From assembly GCA_043228905.1 (NCBI GenBank), contig JBHGNT010000006.1, positions 20,956,001 to 21,020,000 on the forward strand: 64,000 nt of DNA, written 5' to 3'. The notes under the pieces are model-generated. The model did not search any database and had not been told where the DNA came from. It saw nothing but the letters and a program-made list of their open reading frames with translations. This document shows positions 9,866 through 18,990 of the stretch, piece by piece. Position numbers and translations under genes: made by a program. The DNA is from Azolla caroliniana (Eukaryota > Polypodiophyta). The stretch's first letter is position 1; each line of letters opens with the position of its first letter.

Positions 9866-10016
9866 TGGGAATGTTGAGACTTTGAGGATAGAGTGCTCAA
9901 GGTTGTCAACATTTTCTCAAAGAGTAGGATTCATTTTCCTGGTTTTTTAGCGATTGAGTGTAAGCTTTCGTGATCCGTGGGCGTATATGTTAAAAACATA
10001 TTTAAACATGCTTGTG

Positions 10017-10020
<4 letters not shown>

Positions 10021-10050
<30 letters not shown>
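10021..10050. repeat. (TG)15 microsatellite
   Basis: An uninterrupted run of fifteen TG dinucleotides. Confidence 0.95.
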
Positions 10051-10053
<3 letters not shown>

Positions 10054-10212
10054 TAGTGAGTGAGTATACGTGTGTGTTCAAGTTCAAGTATGAGTATGTA
10101 AAGGGATGTCGATGTTACATTTTTTAATTCTAATAAGGCAAGTTTCAATTTATTTGTTAAGTGGTAGTATGTAAGAGTGCTAGAATGCGTATATGTAAAT
10201 GTTGTATATGTG

Positions 10213-10915
10213 TGCAGTTTGTCCTGAACCTATAAACTATCCCAAAACTAACTAGGAATCACTAGACAGACTAGTCCCAATCCCAATAGTCATGCCCTCA
10301 TGGTATGGTTAGTTCTAACTTTGAGGCCTAATGGACTACCCCGGTGACTAGTCCCAATAGCCATATATAAGAACATATTTCTAAAAGAAGGATTATGTTG
10401 TAAATCACTAATGTGGATCATTTTTGAGAGGTTGCATGGGTTCCTTTTTGGATTGCGACCTTCGCTGAGAGGAGGTGGACAAACTTGAACTGGGAAGCTT
10501 GGAGGATGTGATCCACATAGTGGAGCAATTGGCCAATTCGGAGAGCTTGCAATAAAAGCAAGACTCGATGGAGAAAATAGACACCTCATGGCCTTACCAT
10601 CAAGCAAGGAACGAAGTCTCAAGCACCGCAAGTGGAAACAAGGTGAGCAAATGACTTACTCACTCGAACCCCTTGGCAGGAGACAACATGCAACGACCAC
10701 CCAGATTCGACAAAAGGGTTCTTAACGTGGTCTTGTAAGCTTGATTGGGGCTCTAGCTCTAGCATGCATGAATGAATGTGGTGCCCTCAATTGGTCCCAA
10801 CCTATAGATTGTCCCAAAACTGACTGGAACGCACCAGACTGACTAGTTCCACTCCTAATAGGCACGTCCCCATGGTTTTCCCCAACTTTGAGGCACAATG
10901 GGTAGTCCCAAAAAA
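10213..10915 (+). repeat. Pair of diverged direct repeats
   Basis: About 130 bp at 10213-10345 recurs, diverged, at 10790-10915. Shared pieces include tcccaaaact, agactgactagt and aactttgaggc. The ~450 bp between them has no coding potential that I recognise. It could be a remnant of a short non-autonomous LTR element or a segmental duplication. Confidence 0.45.
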
Positions 10916-11251
10916 AGGATATATGTATATAAGTATGCAAATTGTGTTGGTAGGAAGGGGAGGGGTATTTGATGAAAAAATTTTGTCTATGTGCGGGTAG
11001 GTCTTCTTTTGTTTGTTTTGATTTAGGTCTAATTAAAAGGGTAAAAAAATAAAAGGTCAGAAAATGTGGAATGTCTAGCAACAACAACAATACAAGGTGA
11101 TGGGCAACAACAACTACTACGACAAAATGATGAGGTCGGAGACTGTAACTACCAACGGTTGGTAGTAGGTGGCAACATAGGACAACATGTTCAACAACAA
11201 TGAACGATTATAGCAATGGTGACGATATTGAGCAACAAACTTGAAAGAGGG

Positions 11252-11446
11252 AATTCCTCGATTGCCATGTGGCACTCGAGGAATTTTTTACAATGCTGAT
11301 ATGGTTGTCAAGGAAATTTCCTTGAGGTTAACATAACTTGAGGATTTGAAATTTCTCAAAATTCTAAGTTTGCCCACATCACTCAAGGAATTGAAATTCC
11401 TCAAAAGTTCTAAAATTTTCATCATTTGAGGAATTGAAATTCCTCA
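11252..11446. repeat. Cluster of short palindromes
   Basis: Four palindromic units in under 200 bp: AATTCCTCGA/TCGAGGAATT (11252-11261 with 11276-11285); the perfect 18-mer TCAAGGAAATTTCCTTGA (11308-11325); and two copies of GAGGAATT-GA-AATTCCTC or a close variant near 11383-11402 and 11427-11446. All are built on the same AGGAATT/AATTCCT core. Confidence 0.7.
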
Positions 11447-14124
11447 AAATTTTAAGTTTTTCCTTCTCCTCATCGGACTCCGGCTTTGACTCTTGCCGTC
11501 CGAGAAATTTACAAAGGTATGGAGAACTATCGAATTTGAGTGCATGGAAGAAATGGGATGATTTCTCCAATAGTGAAATCTCGATATATGTGGAGCAACT
11601 ATACATGAAGAATGAACATCTGTGAGCAATATGCTTCCCACTATGCATGCACATGAGAGCTTTTGAGTATAAGGCAGTAACATAAATCTCACACTCAAAA
11701 ACTCATAGCAAAGAGGGCAATACCTTCAATCACATTAACATTGTTGCACACACATAAACATTCAAAAGAGAACCTCCAGTTAGGTGTAGTTTGAGGAGAA
11801 CAAAAGATTGTGACCAATGTCGTGTCAGTGTATGATAAACACAAGAACATGTCACTTTGGAGTGCCTCACATTTTAGGATGTTAGGCATGGATTTCAATC
11901 AATTTGTCTTTGAGACCATAGAAAACAATAAATGACACTAGGCATGCTCTATGCTCATGCATTCGGCCACAAACTATCTTTGCTTTTTATTTAAGCTTTT
12001 ACATTTTCTTTTTGCTCTAGGATAGTTCTTTATAACGATTGTTGGTCCCATGGGCCAAGTTGACCCCCATTAGAGTGAATATATCATCATTGTCATTGTT
12101 GTCTCTCTCAAAGCATGTAACCAATCAAATTGCTTTGTGTTCAAGGTAAAAAGTCGGACTTCCATTTTTATCCATTGAGTGTTAAGGATTTCAATAGATC
12201 AAACAATCAAAATCACTTATCTTTTAACCGTTTTCATTTTTACAATGTACTTTTTATATGCTTTTTTGCATGTGTATGCACTGTGTGTGAGAAAGAAGGA
12301 AAAGAAACGTAGCAATGTCTTTCTAGACACAAAGGTACATATAATGAAGTAGATCATTTGTTGTATTCTGGATAGGAAAAAACAACGGAGGGGAGGGTGA
12401 ATTAGGTAGAGGTTGGTGTTTTTGTATACATTGCTTTCATTTTGTCTTCCGTCATTTAACAAACTATCTACATTACATTTTCTAAATTCTATAATTCCAA
12501 ATGCATTTCTATGCTTTCAATAAAATGCTGAACTTTTGCCTTATTAAAAGTTAACTTGACAATATATGAGACATTATAACTGGACAACTTGATCAATGTC
12601 AATCCTCACTTATCACAAATGAAAATCCCCCATACTCCTCCAATTCACATTAATATTTTCCTATATGTTTTTTGAGTAACTCAATTTATTTATTTTTCTA
12701 TATCACTTGCAATGGAAATAATATTTCACGCGGAACTTGGCAACAACCAACACATTTGGGTGTTAGATGTAATTATGAGTGTTGACAAAATAGTATTATG
12801 CACAAGATACTTTTAACACTTTTGCATCAAATTTATCATGAGGACAAGTTACAGGTTCATCGAGAATGCATTAAATATCAACAATAAGATACTGAGCACA
12901 ATTTTCATGCACTTAAATGAGATGACCTAGAAAACCTACCAAAGAATTCATTATCGAATGTAGAAATCAATTACATATGAGGGACAATATCAAAATCTAA
13001 TGAAAAAAATATGATAAAACATAAATAATACTCTCAATCTTTACCCCATCCCCACCCAACTTCTTCATTCTAGGTCTAGCGAAGAGTGCCTGAAATTGCA
13101 AGGACAATCCATGCCTCTGCTCCTATCAATGTCATGATGAATTTGTAGGCAATTACCTAGGTTCTTGTCCTCAATCTCATAATGATTCTTACCGCGAAGG
13201 AGATTGTAATTCTATAAAAAAATTGGGATAAGTAAATCATATTTTCAAACATAGTCCTTGATCCTTGACCCTTGATTGACTTGTCCCTCCCATCTCACTG
13301 AATAAAGCATCCATGAATTGAGCCCACTACAATTGGAACACATTTATGTAGTATCAAGCAATGTTACTTGTTTGCTGGGTCCATTTTGCCTCCGTCGTTA
13401 AGGACAAGTGGAATCATTTTTCCTATTGGCATTGCCTATATGTTTAAGGTTCTTCTTGGATTACAACTTGACCACCCCACATTCTCTTTCTACCATCTTG
13501 GAATCTCAACAAGAAGAATGCATATCCACCCATCTTGTAGTAACTATCCAATACCCACCATTTTACATGAAATATTTGCTAGTCATTTACCAATCATCTA
13601 ATGTTTTAGTCTATATACCCCAAATAAGATAATTCCTTTTCAGAATCTTATTTTACCTATTTCTCAACCCAAAGCTATCAACCTATTTCAGCTGAAATAA
13701 AGGAGTGTTCATCTTCCTCTACAAGTACACAAGACATTAAGTGCATAAGTATAAAATAATGCATTTCTAAACTTATGAATGATCTAAACTTCAAAGTTCA
13801 ATTTGACTAAGAAAAGGAGCATAAGAATTAGTGGGAGAAAGAAAATAGCAAGAATTATAAATATCATATGATCTTCATAAAGAAGGTTGTTTGTGGAACA
13901 CCAATATGAGATCTGACTATGTGAAATTGTTTACCACTTCCTACTTTACGGTTTTACATATTACGTTTCAAACATTGATCATTTTCAAGAATAAAGCTTA
14001 CAACCTCAATCATTATGTAGTACATAAGATTGTAAACTATTGACAAAGTATTGAGAGATTTAACTAAAGGTGGAGTTATTATGAATCACAATAGATAAAT
14101 ATATATGTGTTATGTGTACAAGAG

Positions 14125-14657
14125 TAACAATTGGCAATGGTTCAGTTTGAACCGAACCGAACCGCAAAATTGTGGCTTAACGGTTTAAACGATTCGGTAC
14201 AAGTTCAAGTTTTTTTAAACAGTTCTTTTTTGGTTCCATTCAGTTTGGGGGGGGGGGGGGGGGGTGAATAGTTCAATTTAGTTCGGTTTCAATGGTTAGA
14301 AACCGTGGTTTAAACGGTTTAATGGTTTTTTATTTTATTTTTTTAAATTTATTTTATTTATAAATTTTTTTACAATTTTTTTTTTCATTTTAAAGCCTAT
14401 TCTCACATTTTAGGAAAATCTTTAAAATTTAAAAAAATTTAAATTTCGAATATTGACCTAAGTTGAAAACCAAAACCGGACCACGAAACCACAGTTTAAT
14501 GGTTTGGATTTTATTGAACGATTTTGGTTCAAATGGTTTAGCGGTTTGGTTTGGTTCGGCTCGGTTCAAGATTAAAAAAAATTTAACAGTTTGGTTTCAA
14601 ACTAGTTCGATTTTGACACTCTCAAACCAAACCAAACCAAATTATTGCCAATTGTTA
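14125..14657. mobile_element. hAT-like MITE
   Basis: A 533-bp element bounded by perfect 14-bp terminal inverted repeats TAACAATTGGCAAT (14125-14138) and their complement (14644-14657). It is flanked by an 8-bp duplication TACAAGAG (14117-14124 and 14658-14665), the length made by hAT transposases. The inside is AT-rich, with repeated AACCGAACC/GGTTTGG-type motifs that can fold back, and a run of 18 G at 14247-14264. It has no coding capacity. Confidence 0.85.
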
Positions 14658-14676
14658 TACAAGAGAGTAGCTTGCC

Positions 14677-14679
<3 letters not shown>

Positions 14680-14708
<29 letters not shown>
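14680..14708. repeat. (GA)n tract, target of G2
   Basis: An alternating GA tract directly before the G2 LTR. It continues after the element at 26089-26115, so G2 inserted into a GA microsatellite. The duplication (GAGAG or similar) cannot be delimited. Confidence 0.85.
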
Positions 14709-14710
<2 letters not shown>

Positions 14711-14760
14711 TCATGAAGACATACATCTTGGCTTATCATGACATTCATCTTGGCGAACCA

Positions 14761-14812
14761 GGAATCGAACCCATAACCTCTTGGTTTACATATTGTACTT
14801 TAACCATTGTAA
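14761..14812 (-). other. tRNA-like module in G2 5' LTR
   Basis: On the minus strand, GGTTCGATTCC (14761-14771) is a perfect B-box. A weak A-box-like segment, TTACAATGGTTA (14801-14812), lies 29 nt upstream of it in module orientation. The sequence before the B-box (ACCAAGAGGTTATG) closely matches the G1 module (ACCAAGAGGTCTTG). Like that one, it is antisense to the element at the 5' end of the LTR. Confidence 0.5.
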
Positions 14813-14985
14813 TAACATATGTGAGATGTAATCATAATAATTATATGTTTAGTTATTACGAGATATTTAGAACATTCTAGATTATTCTAGAATGTTCTTG
14901 AATATTTCATGATTATATTTATTATTATTATTATTCATAAATATCTAAAATATTCTAGAACATTCTAGAATACTCCATAAGGGCC

Positions 14986-15029
14986 TATAAATAAGAGTCC
15001 ATACACTCATCACAACTCATTCGGTTCAA
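14986..15029 (+). promoter_or_regulatory. G2 promoter: TATA box and predicted mRNA 5' end
   Basis: TATAAATA at 14986-14993. The 11 nt ATTCGGTTCAA at 15019-15029 begin 33 nt after the first T of the TATA box, the normal start-site distance. They are exactly complementary to the primer site at 15258-15268. The same segment in the 3' LTR is at 25852-25862. Confidence 0.7.
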
Positions 15030-15257
15030 CACCAGTCTTTAGCCCTTAGCCTACTCCTTGTAATCTTCTTTCTCATAATATAATCGCATTCCCATTTCTT
15101 ATCTCTCACTTATACTTTTCTCTCTCTCGCACTCTCTCCCTCTTTCACTCTCTTTCTATCACTATCGCTATCTCTACCGCTCTCGCCATCTCTATCGTTA
15201 TCGTTATCTCTATCGCCATCGCTCTCCCTCTGCTTCCTACTCAAGAGTCACGACAGT

Positions 15258-15268
15258 TTGAACCGAAT
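15258..15268 (+). promoter_or_regulatory. G2 self-complementary primer binding site
   Basis: TTGAACCGAAT begins two bases (GT) after the LTR end, the usual spacing for a primer site. It is the perfect complement of the predicted first 11 nt of the mRNA. It does not begin with TGG, so it does not fit a tRNA 3' end. Confidence 0.78.
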
Positions 15269-15340
15269 ATTTCTTTTCCCTTTCTCCAATAACCCTAGCA
15301 AGCTTTCTTCTTTATCCTTCTTTCTTTTTCCCCCGCGGTT

Positions 15341-16468
15341 ATGGAGTCGGTCAGCAAGCAAGAGTATATGCGTGTCCTTTCGGAGCTCGATATGCTCACC
15401 ACTAAGTTTGTGGCATTAGAGCAAGAAAATCAAAGGCTACTCGGGGATCTTCAACAAGTCAGTACTGAGAAAGCTCATCAATATGAGGAGTTATCACAAC
15501 GGGTTCATCAACTTGAGGCTACTATATTAGCATTACGAGAACAAGCGGCGGGGGTTCAAAACTCCCCAAGGGAACCAAAGATTAGCCTCCCTGCCAAGTT
15601 TGATGGTACCAGATCTCTCTTTCGAGGTTTCCTGAATCAAGTTCGTTTGGTGATTCAGTTACATCCCAATCGGTATCCAACTGATGCTGCCCGTGTGGGA
15701 TTAATAGGAACCTTGCTAAGCGGTACAGCGTTAGCATGGTTTGCACCACTTCTTGAGAAGAAATCACCATTACTGGAGGATTTCGAGGCATTCGTTAAGG
15801 AGTTTCAAGCTAGTTTTGGAGATACGGATAGCACTAGGACTGCAATAAACAAGATTCGAAGACTCCGACAAGGAGATCGTCCCGCTTCAGCTTATGCCGC
15901 AGATTTCCGTCTCTTGGCATGCGACATCCCTTGGGATGAGGCAGCCTTAATGGATCAATTCCGTCAGGGTTTGCGTAACGATGTCAAAGATCTTCTTCTT
16001 ACTTTCCATGAAGATCCAAAGTCTCTTACTGAAGCTATTAGCCGAGCTGTGCGATGTGATAATCGCCTATTTGAGCGACGTTCTGAACGTCAACAAATGT
16101 TACGCCGCCAACCGGAACAGACATACGCTTCTATAGTCGCCACACCGCCACAAGGTTCTAGACCCGTTACGAGGGATGGTCCCACTCCGATGGAAATAGA
16201 GTCGACACAACGTCGCGGGCCCTTATCAGATGCTGAGAAACAACGACGTCGGGCGCATCGCCTATGCCTCTACTGTGGTGGTCCAGGACATATAGCTGTG
16301 AATTGTCCACATAAACCCAGGCGTCAAGTTTACCAAGTAAGTGCACATGACAACCCTACATCAAGTTCTACTATCACTTCTAATAACTTAAGTACTAAGC
16401 CTACTAGCCCATGCCATGAGAATAGATTTGATGTCTTGAGCCAATTAGAGGATGTGTTAAACGAATAA
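15341..16468 (+). CDS. gag: G2 gag (capsid/nucleocapsid)
   Basis: An intact 375-codon frame from the ATG at 15341, 72 bases past the primer site. Residues 1-70 are a Leu/Glu/Gln-rich coiled coil. About 80-240 is a Retrotrans_gag capsid domain (K-F-D-G-T-R-S-L-F-R-G-F-L-N-Q-V; R-L-R-Q-G-D-R-P-A-S-A-Y-A-A-D-F). The C-terminal nucleocapsid has one CCHC knuckle, C-L-Y-C-G-G-P-G-H-I-A-V-N-C, at about 309-322. It should form virus-like particles and package the element RNA. The layout, with a long coiled-coil start, is that of fungal and sushi-type chromoviruses. The frame ends in V-L-N-E-stop, within the candidate frameshift signal to pol. Confidence 0.93.
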   Translation: MESVSKQEYMRVLSELDMLTTKFVALEQENQRLLGDLQQVSTEKAHQYEELSQRVHQLEATILALREQAAGVQNSPREPKISLPAKFDGTRSLFRGFLNQVRLVIQLHPNRYPTDAARVGLIGTLLSGTALAWFAPLLEKKSPLLEDFEAFVKEFQASFGDTDSTRTAINKIRRLRQGDRPASAYAADFRLLACDIPWDEAALMDQFRQGLRNDVKDLLLTFHEDPKSLTEAISRAVRCDNRLFERRSERQQMLRRQPEQTYASIVATPPQGSRPVTRDGPTPMEIESTQRRGPLSDAEKQRRRAHRLCLYCGGPGHIAVNCPHKPRRQVYQVSAHDNPTSSSTITSNNLSTKPTSPCHENRFDVLSQLEDVLNE

Positions 16469-18291
16469 GTCCGGCCAAAATAGGAGCCATTTGGTTGGAC
16501 CATCCTAGTTATGTAGAGTCAGTACCTAGTTGTGGTTCCATTTCATCAAATCAAGTTAGTAGAGTTTTTTCTGCACAAGTCGAGCTTAGCACATCTACAG
16601 GTCATCGCGCCCTAGCCTCTGCCCTCCTAGATTCCGGAGCCAATTCTTGTTTCATGGATCGCGAGTTTGCATTGACTCAAAACATCATCTTGAAAAAACT
16701 CCCAAACCCAGTAGCTGTAGGAGTCATCGATGGTCGCCCTATAGCATCAGGAGATATAGTCGAAGAGTCTGAACCAATTCGTGTAGTCCTAGGTAATTTG
16801 GCTAGTGTCATCTCATTTAACATCATTAGTAGTCCGGAGCACTCTCTAGTTCTTGGTCTTCCTTGGTTTGAGTTACATAACCCAACCATTGATTGGAGAA
16901 AAAGAACTATTGAAGAGGTCACCGTACAATCCAAGTCTCTTGAAGCTCCAACTAAGGATCTAGGATCCCCCACAATTTCAACAATCTCTATACATCAATT
17001 ACGAGAGGATGGAAGAAAGGAAGACATGATGGTATTTGCGGTTTTAGCAACTCCCTCATCTAGCTCACAAGAATTGGGGGTCCAACTACCAAAGAAGTAC
17101 ATAGAATTCTCCGATGTGTTCGATAAGGTGAAGGCTAATAGACTACCAGAGCATCGACCATATGATTGCCCAATTGATTTGCAGCCAGGAAAAGAGCCTC
17201 CATGGGGACCAATTTATAATCTTTCGCCCACGGAGTTAGAGGTTCTTCGAGAATATATCAATGAGAACTTGGCAAATGGTTTTATCCAACATTCAAAATC
17301 TCCTGCTGGTGCACCCATCTTTTTCGTTAAGAAGAAAGATGGTACGCTTCGTATGGTCGTGGATTATCGAGGCTTGAATAAAGTGACCGTTAGAAACCGA
17401 TATGCTCTCCCATTGATCTCAAGCCTTCTAGAACGCCTCAGTGAAGCAAAGTATTTCACGAAGTTAGATCTTCGAGGTGCCTACAACCTTGTTCGAATTC
17501 GTCCTGGGGATGAATGGAAGACGGCGTTCCGCACTCGCTATGGTCATTTTGAGTACACAGTGATGCCTTTTGGCCTCACGAATGCACCAGCAGTCTTCCA
17601 ACATATGGCGAATGATATTTTTCGAGACTTCCTCGATATCTTCATCATTGTTTACCTGGATGATATCTTGATCTACTCAAAAACTCAAGAAGAACATGAT
17701 ATACATGTTCGCCAAGTTTTGCAACGGCTACGAGAGTATGGTCTCTATGCAAAATTGGAGGAGTGTAGTTTCGACCAACGTCAAGTGGAGTTTTTGGGGT
17801 ACATAGTCTCTTCAAATGGCATCTCTATGGATCCATCAAAGGTTCAAACAATTTTGGATTGGCAAACACCACAGTCCGTGCGAGATGTGCAATGTTTTTT
17901 GGGGTTCGCAAACTTTTATCGCAAGTTCATCAAAGATTATTCAAAAATTGTGTTGCCCCTCACTCAACTGACGCACAAGAATCGATCATTTGTATGGAGT
18001 ATAGATGCGAACTCTGCATTTGAGGGTTTAAAGCAAGCATTTACATCCGCACCAATCTTAATCCATGTCGATCCAATGAGGCGCTTTATACTTGAAGCTG
18101 ATGCATCGGATTTCGCACTCGGAAGTGTACTATCCCAAATTGGTGATGATGGTGAACTGCACCCGGTGGCTTTTCACTCACGAAAATTTGAAGCCGCAGA
18201 AATCAACTATGAGATTCACGACAAAGAGCTTCTTGCCATTGTGGATTCTTTTCAACAATGGCGTCATTTTCTGGAGGGTTCTTCTCAGTAG
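16432..18291 (+). pseudogene. pol: G2 pol, first part: protease, RT, start of RNase H
   Basis: The pol frame is -1 relative to gag. It opens after a TGA at 16429 and has no good ATG near its start, so it must be made by frameshifting. It has an aspartic protease with D-S-G-A at about 16631, RT with V-D-Y-R-G-L-N-K, L-R-G-A-Y-N-L-V-R-I and Y-L-D-D (about 17653), and the RNase H start D-A-S-D-F-A (about 18100). The frame ends in a TAG at 18289-18291, six bases before the Copia A insertion point. Reading through and across the insertion continues as [10 protein letters not shown], the expected RNase H sequence, so the TAG is a point mutation in an otherwise good gene. Confidence 0.9.
16456..16507 (+). 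promoter_or_regulatory. Candidate -1 ribosomal frameshift signal gag/pol
   Basis: The heptamer G TTA AAC (16456-16462) is in the gag frame (codons TTA, AAC), two codons before the gag stop. After a 6-nt spacer (GAATAA), GTCCGGCCAAA (16469-16479) pairs with TTTGGTTGGAC (16490-16500): 11 bp including two G-U pairs, loop 10 nt. Shifting -1 here enters the pol frame, which is open from 16432. The loop segment TAGGA (16481-16485) is also complementary to TCCTA (16503-16507), but a 2-nt linker makes a full pseudoknot sterically unlikely. Confidence 0.72.
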
Positions 18292-18297
18292 ATTATT

Positions 18298-18980
18298 TGT
18301 TACAAACAGCGCTCGGCCACAACCGAGGAATAGGATCAACTTCCAGAAAACAGGAAATACAAAATGCACGAAGTACAATAGAGAGAAGAGTACACAGGAT
18401 GTTTTACGTGGAAAACCCTAACTGGGGAAAAAACCACGGGAGTCCTCAAACTCCAACTATCACTATAGACAGAGATGTACAATGGTGAAGCTACAAGGCA
18501 ACAACCTTGAGCTCACTGTCTTCGCCACAGGCGGCGGCAGTACACAGAGGCAACGACCTCTTCGTCTCTCTCTCTCTCTCTCTCTCTCGGCTACTCACTT
18601 TTCTCTCTCTCAAAATGAGCAACAACCTAAACTGTTTGCCCTAAATCATATTTATACACATATGACTTTCGGGCTATTACAAATATAGCCTCAAGGGCTC
18701 TTAGCAAACATATTCACAGATATGTCCCCGCATCCAGATCTCTCTCCGGGTACATTCGTCATCCGGCTCCGTAACCGGGGTCTTCAGCATCCGGCTCCGT
18801 AACCGGGGTCTTCATCATCCGGCTCCGTAACCGGGGTCTTCATCATCCGGCTCCGTAACCGGGGTCTTCATCATCCGGCTCCGTAGCCGGGGTCTTCATC
18901 ATCCGGCTCCGTAACCGCAACCGGGCTTGCCATCATTTATCTCCGGGGACATCCCATCCGGAGGGACCGAAATCCCAACA
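18298..18980 (-). repeat. Copy A 3' LTR (683 bp)
   Basis: As the 5' LTR, but with six copies of the 28-bp unit (about 18760-18920) and a slightly different CT-run length. This explains the 29-bp size difference. Confidence 0.95.
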
Positions 18981-18990
18981 AACTCCCCCT

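Larger units (their letters stand above)
9866..14116. other. Intergenic DNA without a recognisable gene
   Basis: Mostly AT-rich single-copy-looking sequence. Apart from the repeats listed separately, I find no ORF with recognisable domains on either strand. Open frames of 60-120 codons here have no motif or sensible composition. Confidence 0.5.
14709..15255 (+). repeat. G2 5' LTR (547 bp)
   Basis: From TGTCATGAAG to GTCACGACA. It contains the TATA box, the candidate transcript start, a tRNA-like module antisense near its start, several ATTCTAGAA/TTCTAGAAT inverted motifs (about 14870-14970), and a CT/CTATCG-rich end. Confidence 0.95.

Noticed and set aside
10290-11090. Minus-strand frames of 113 and 122 codons
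   Set aside because: They cover the diverged direct repeats and have no motif or consistent composition.
16481-16507. H-type pseudoknot at the G2 frameshift site
   Set aside because: TAGGA and TCCTA can pair, but only 2 nt would have to cross an 11-bp stem, so a complete pseudoknot is unlikely. Kept only as a side note to the stem-loop.
18760-18920. Regular 28-bp repeats that look like a CRISPR array
   Set aside because: The units are directly adjacent with no spacers, lie inside LTRs and recur in every copy. They are a minisatellite.
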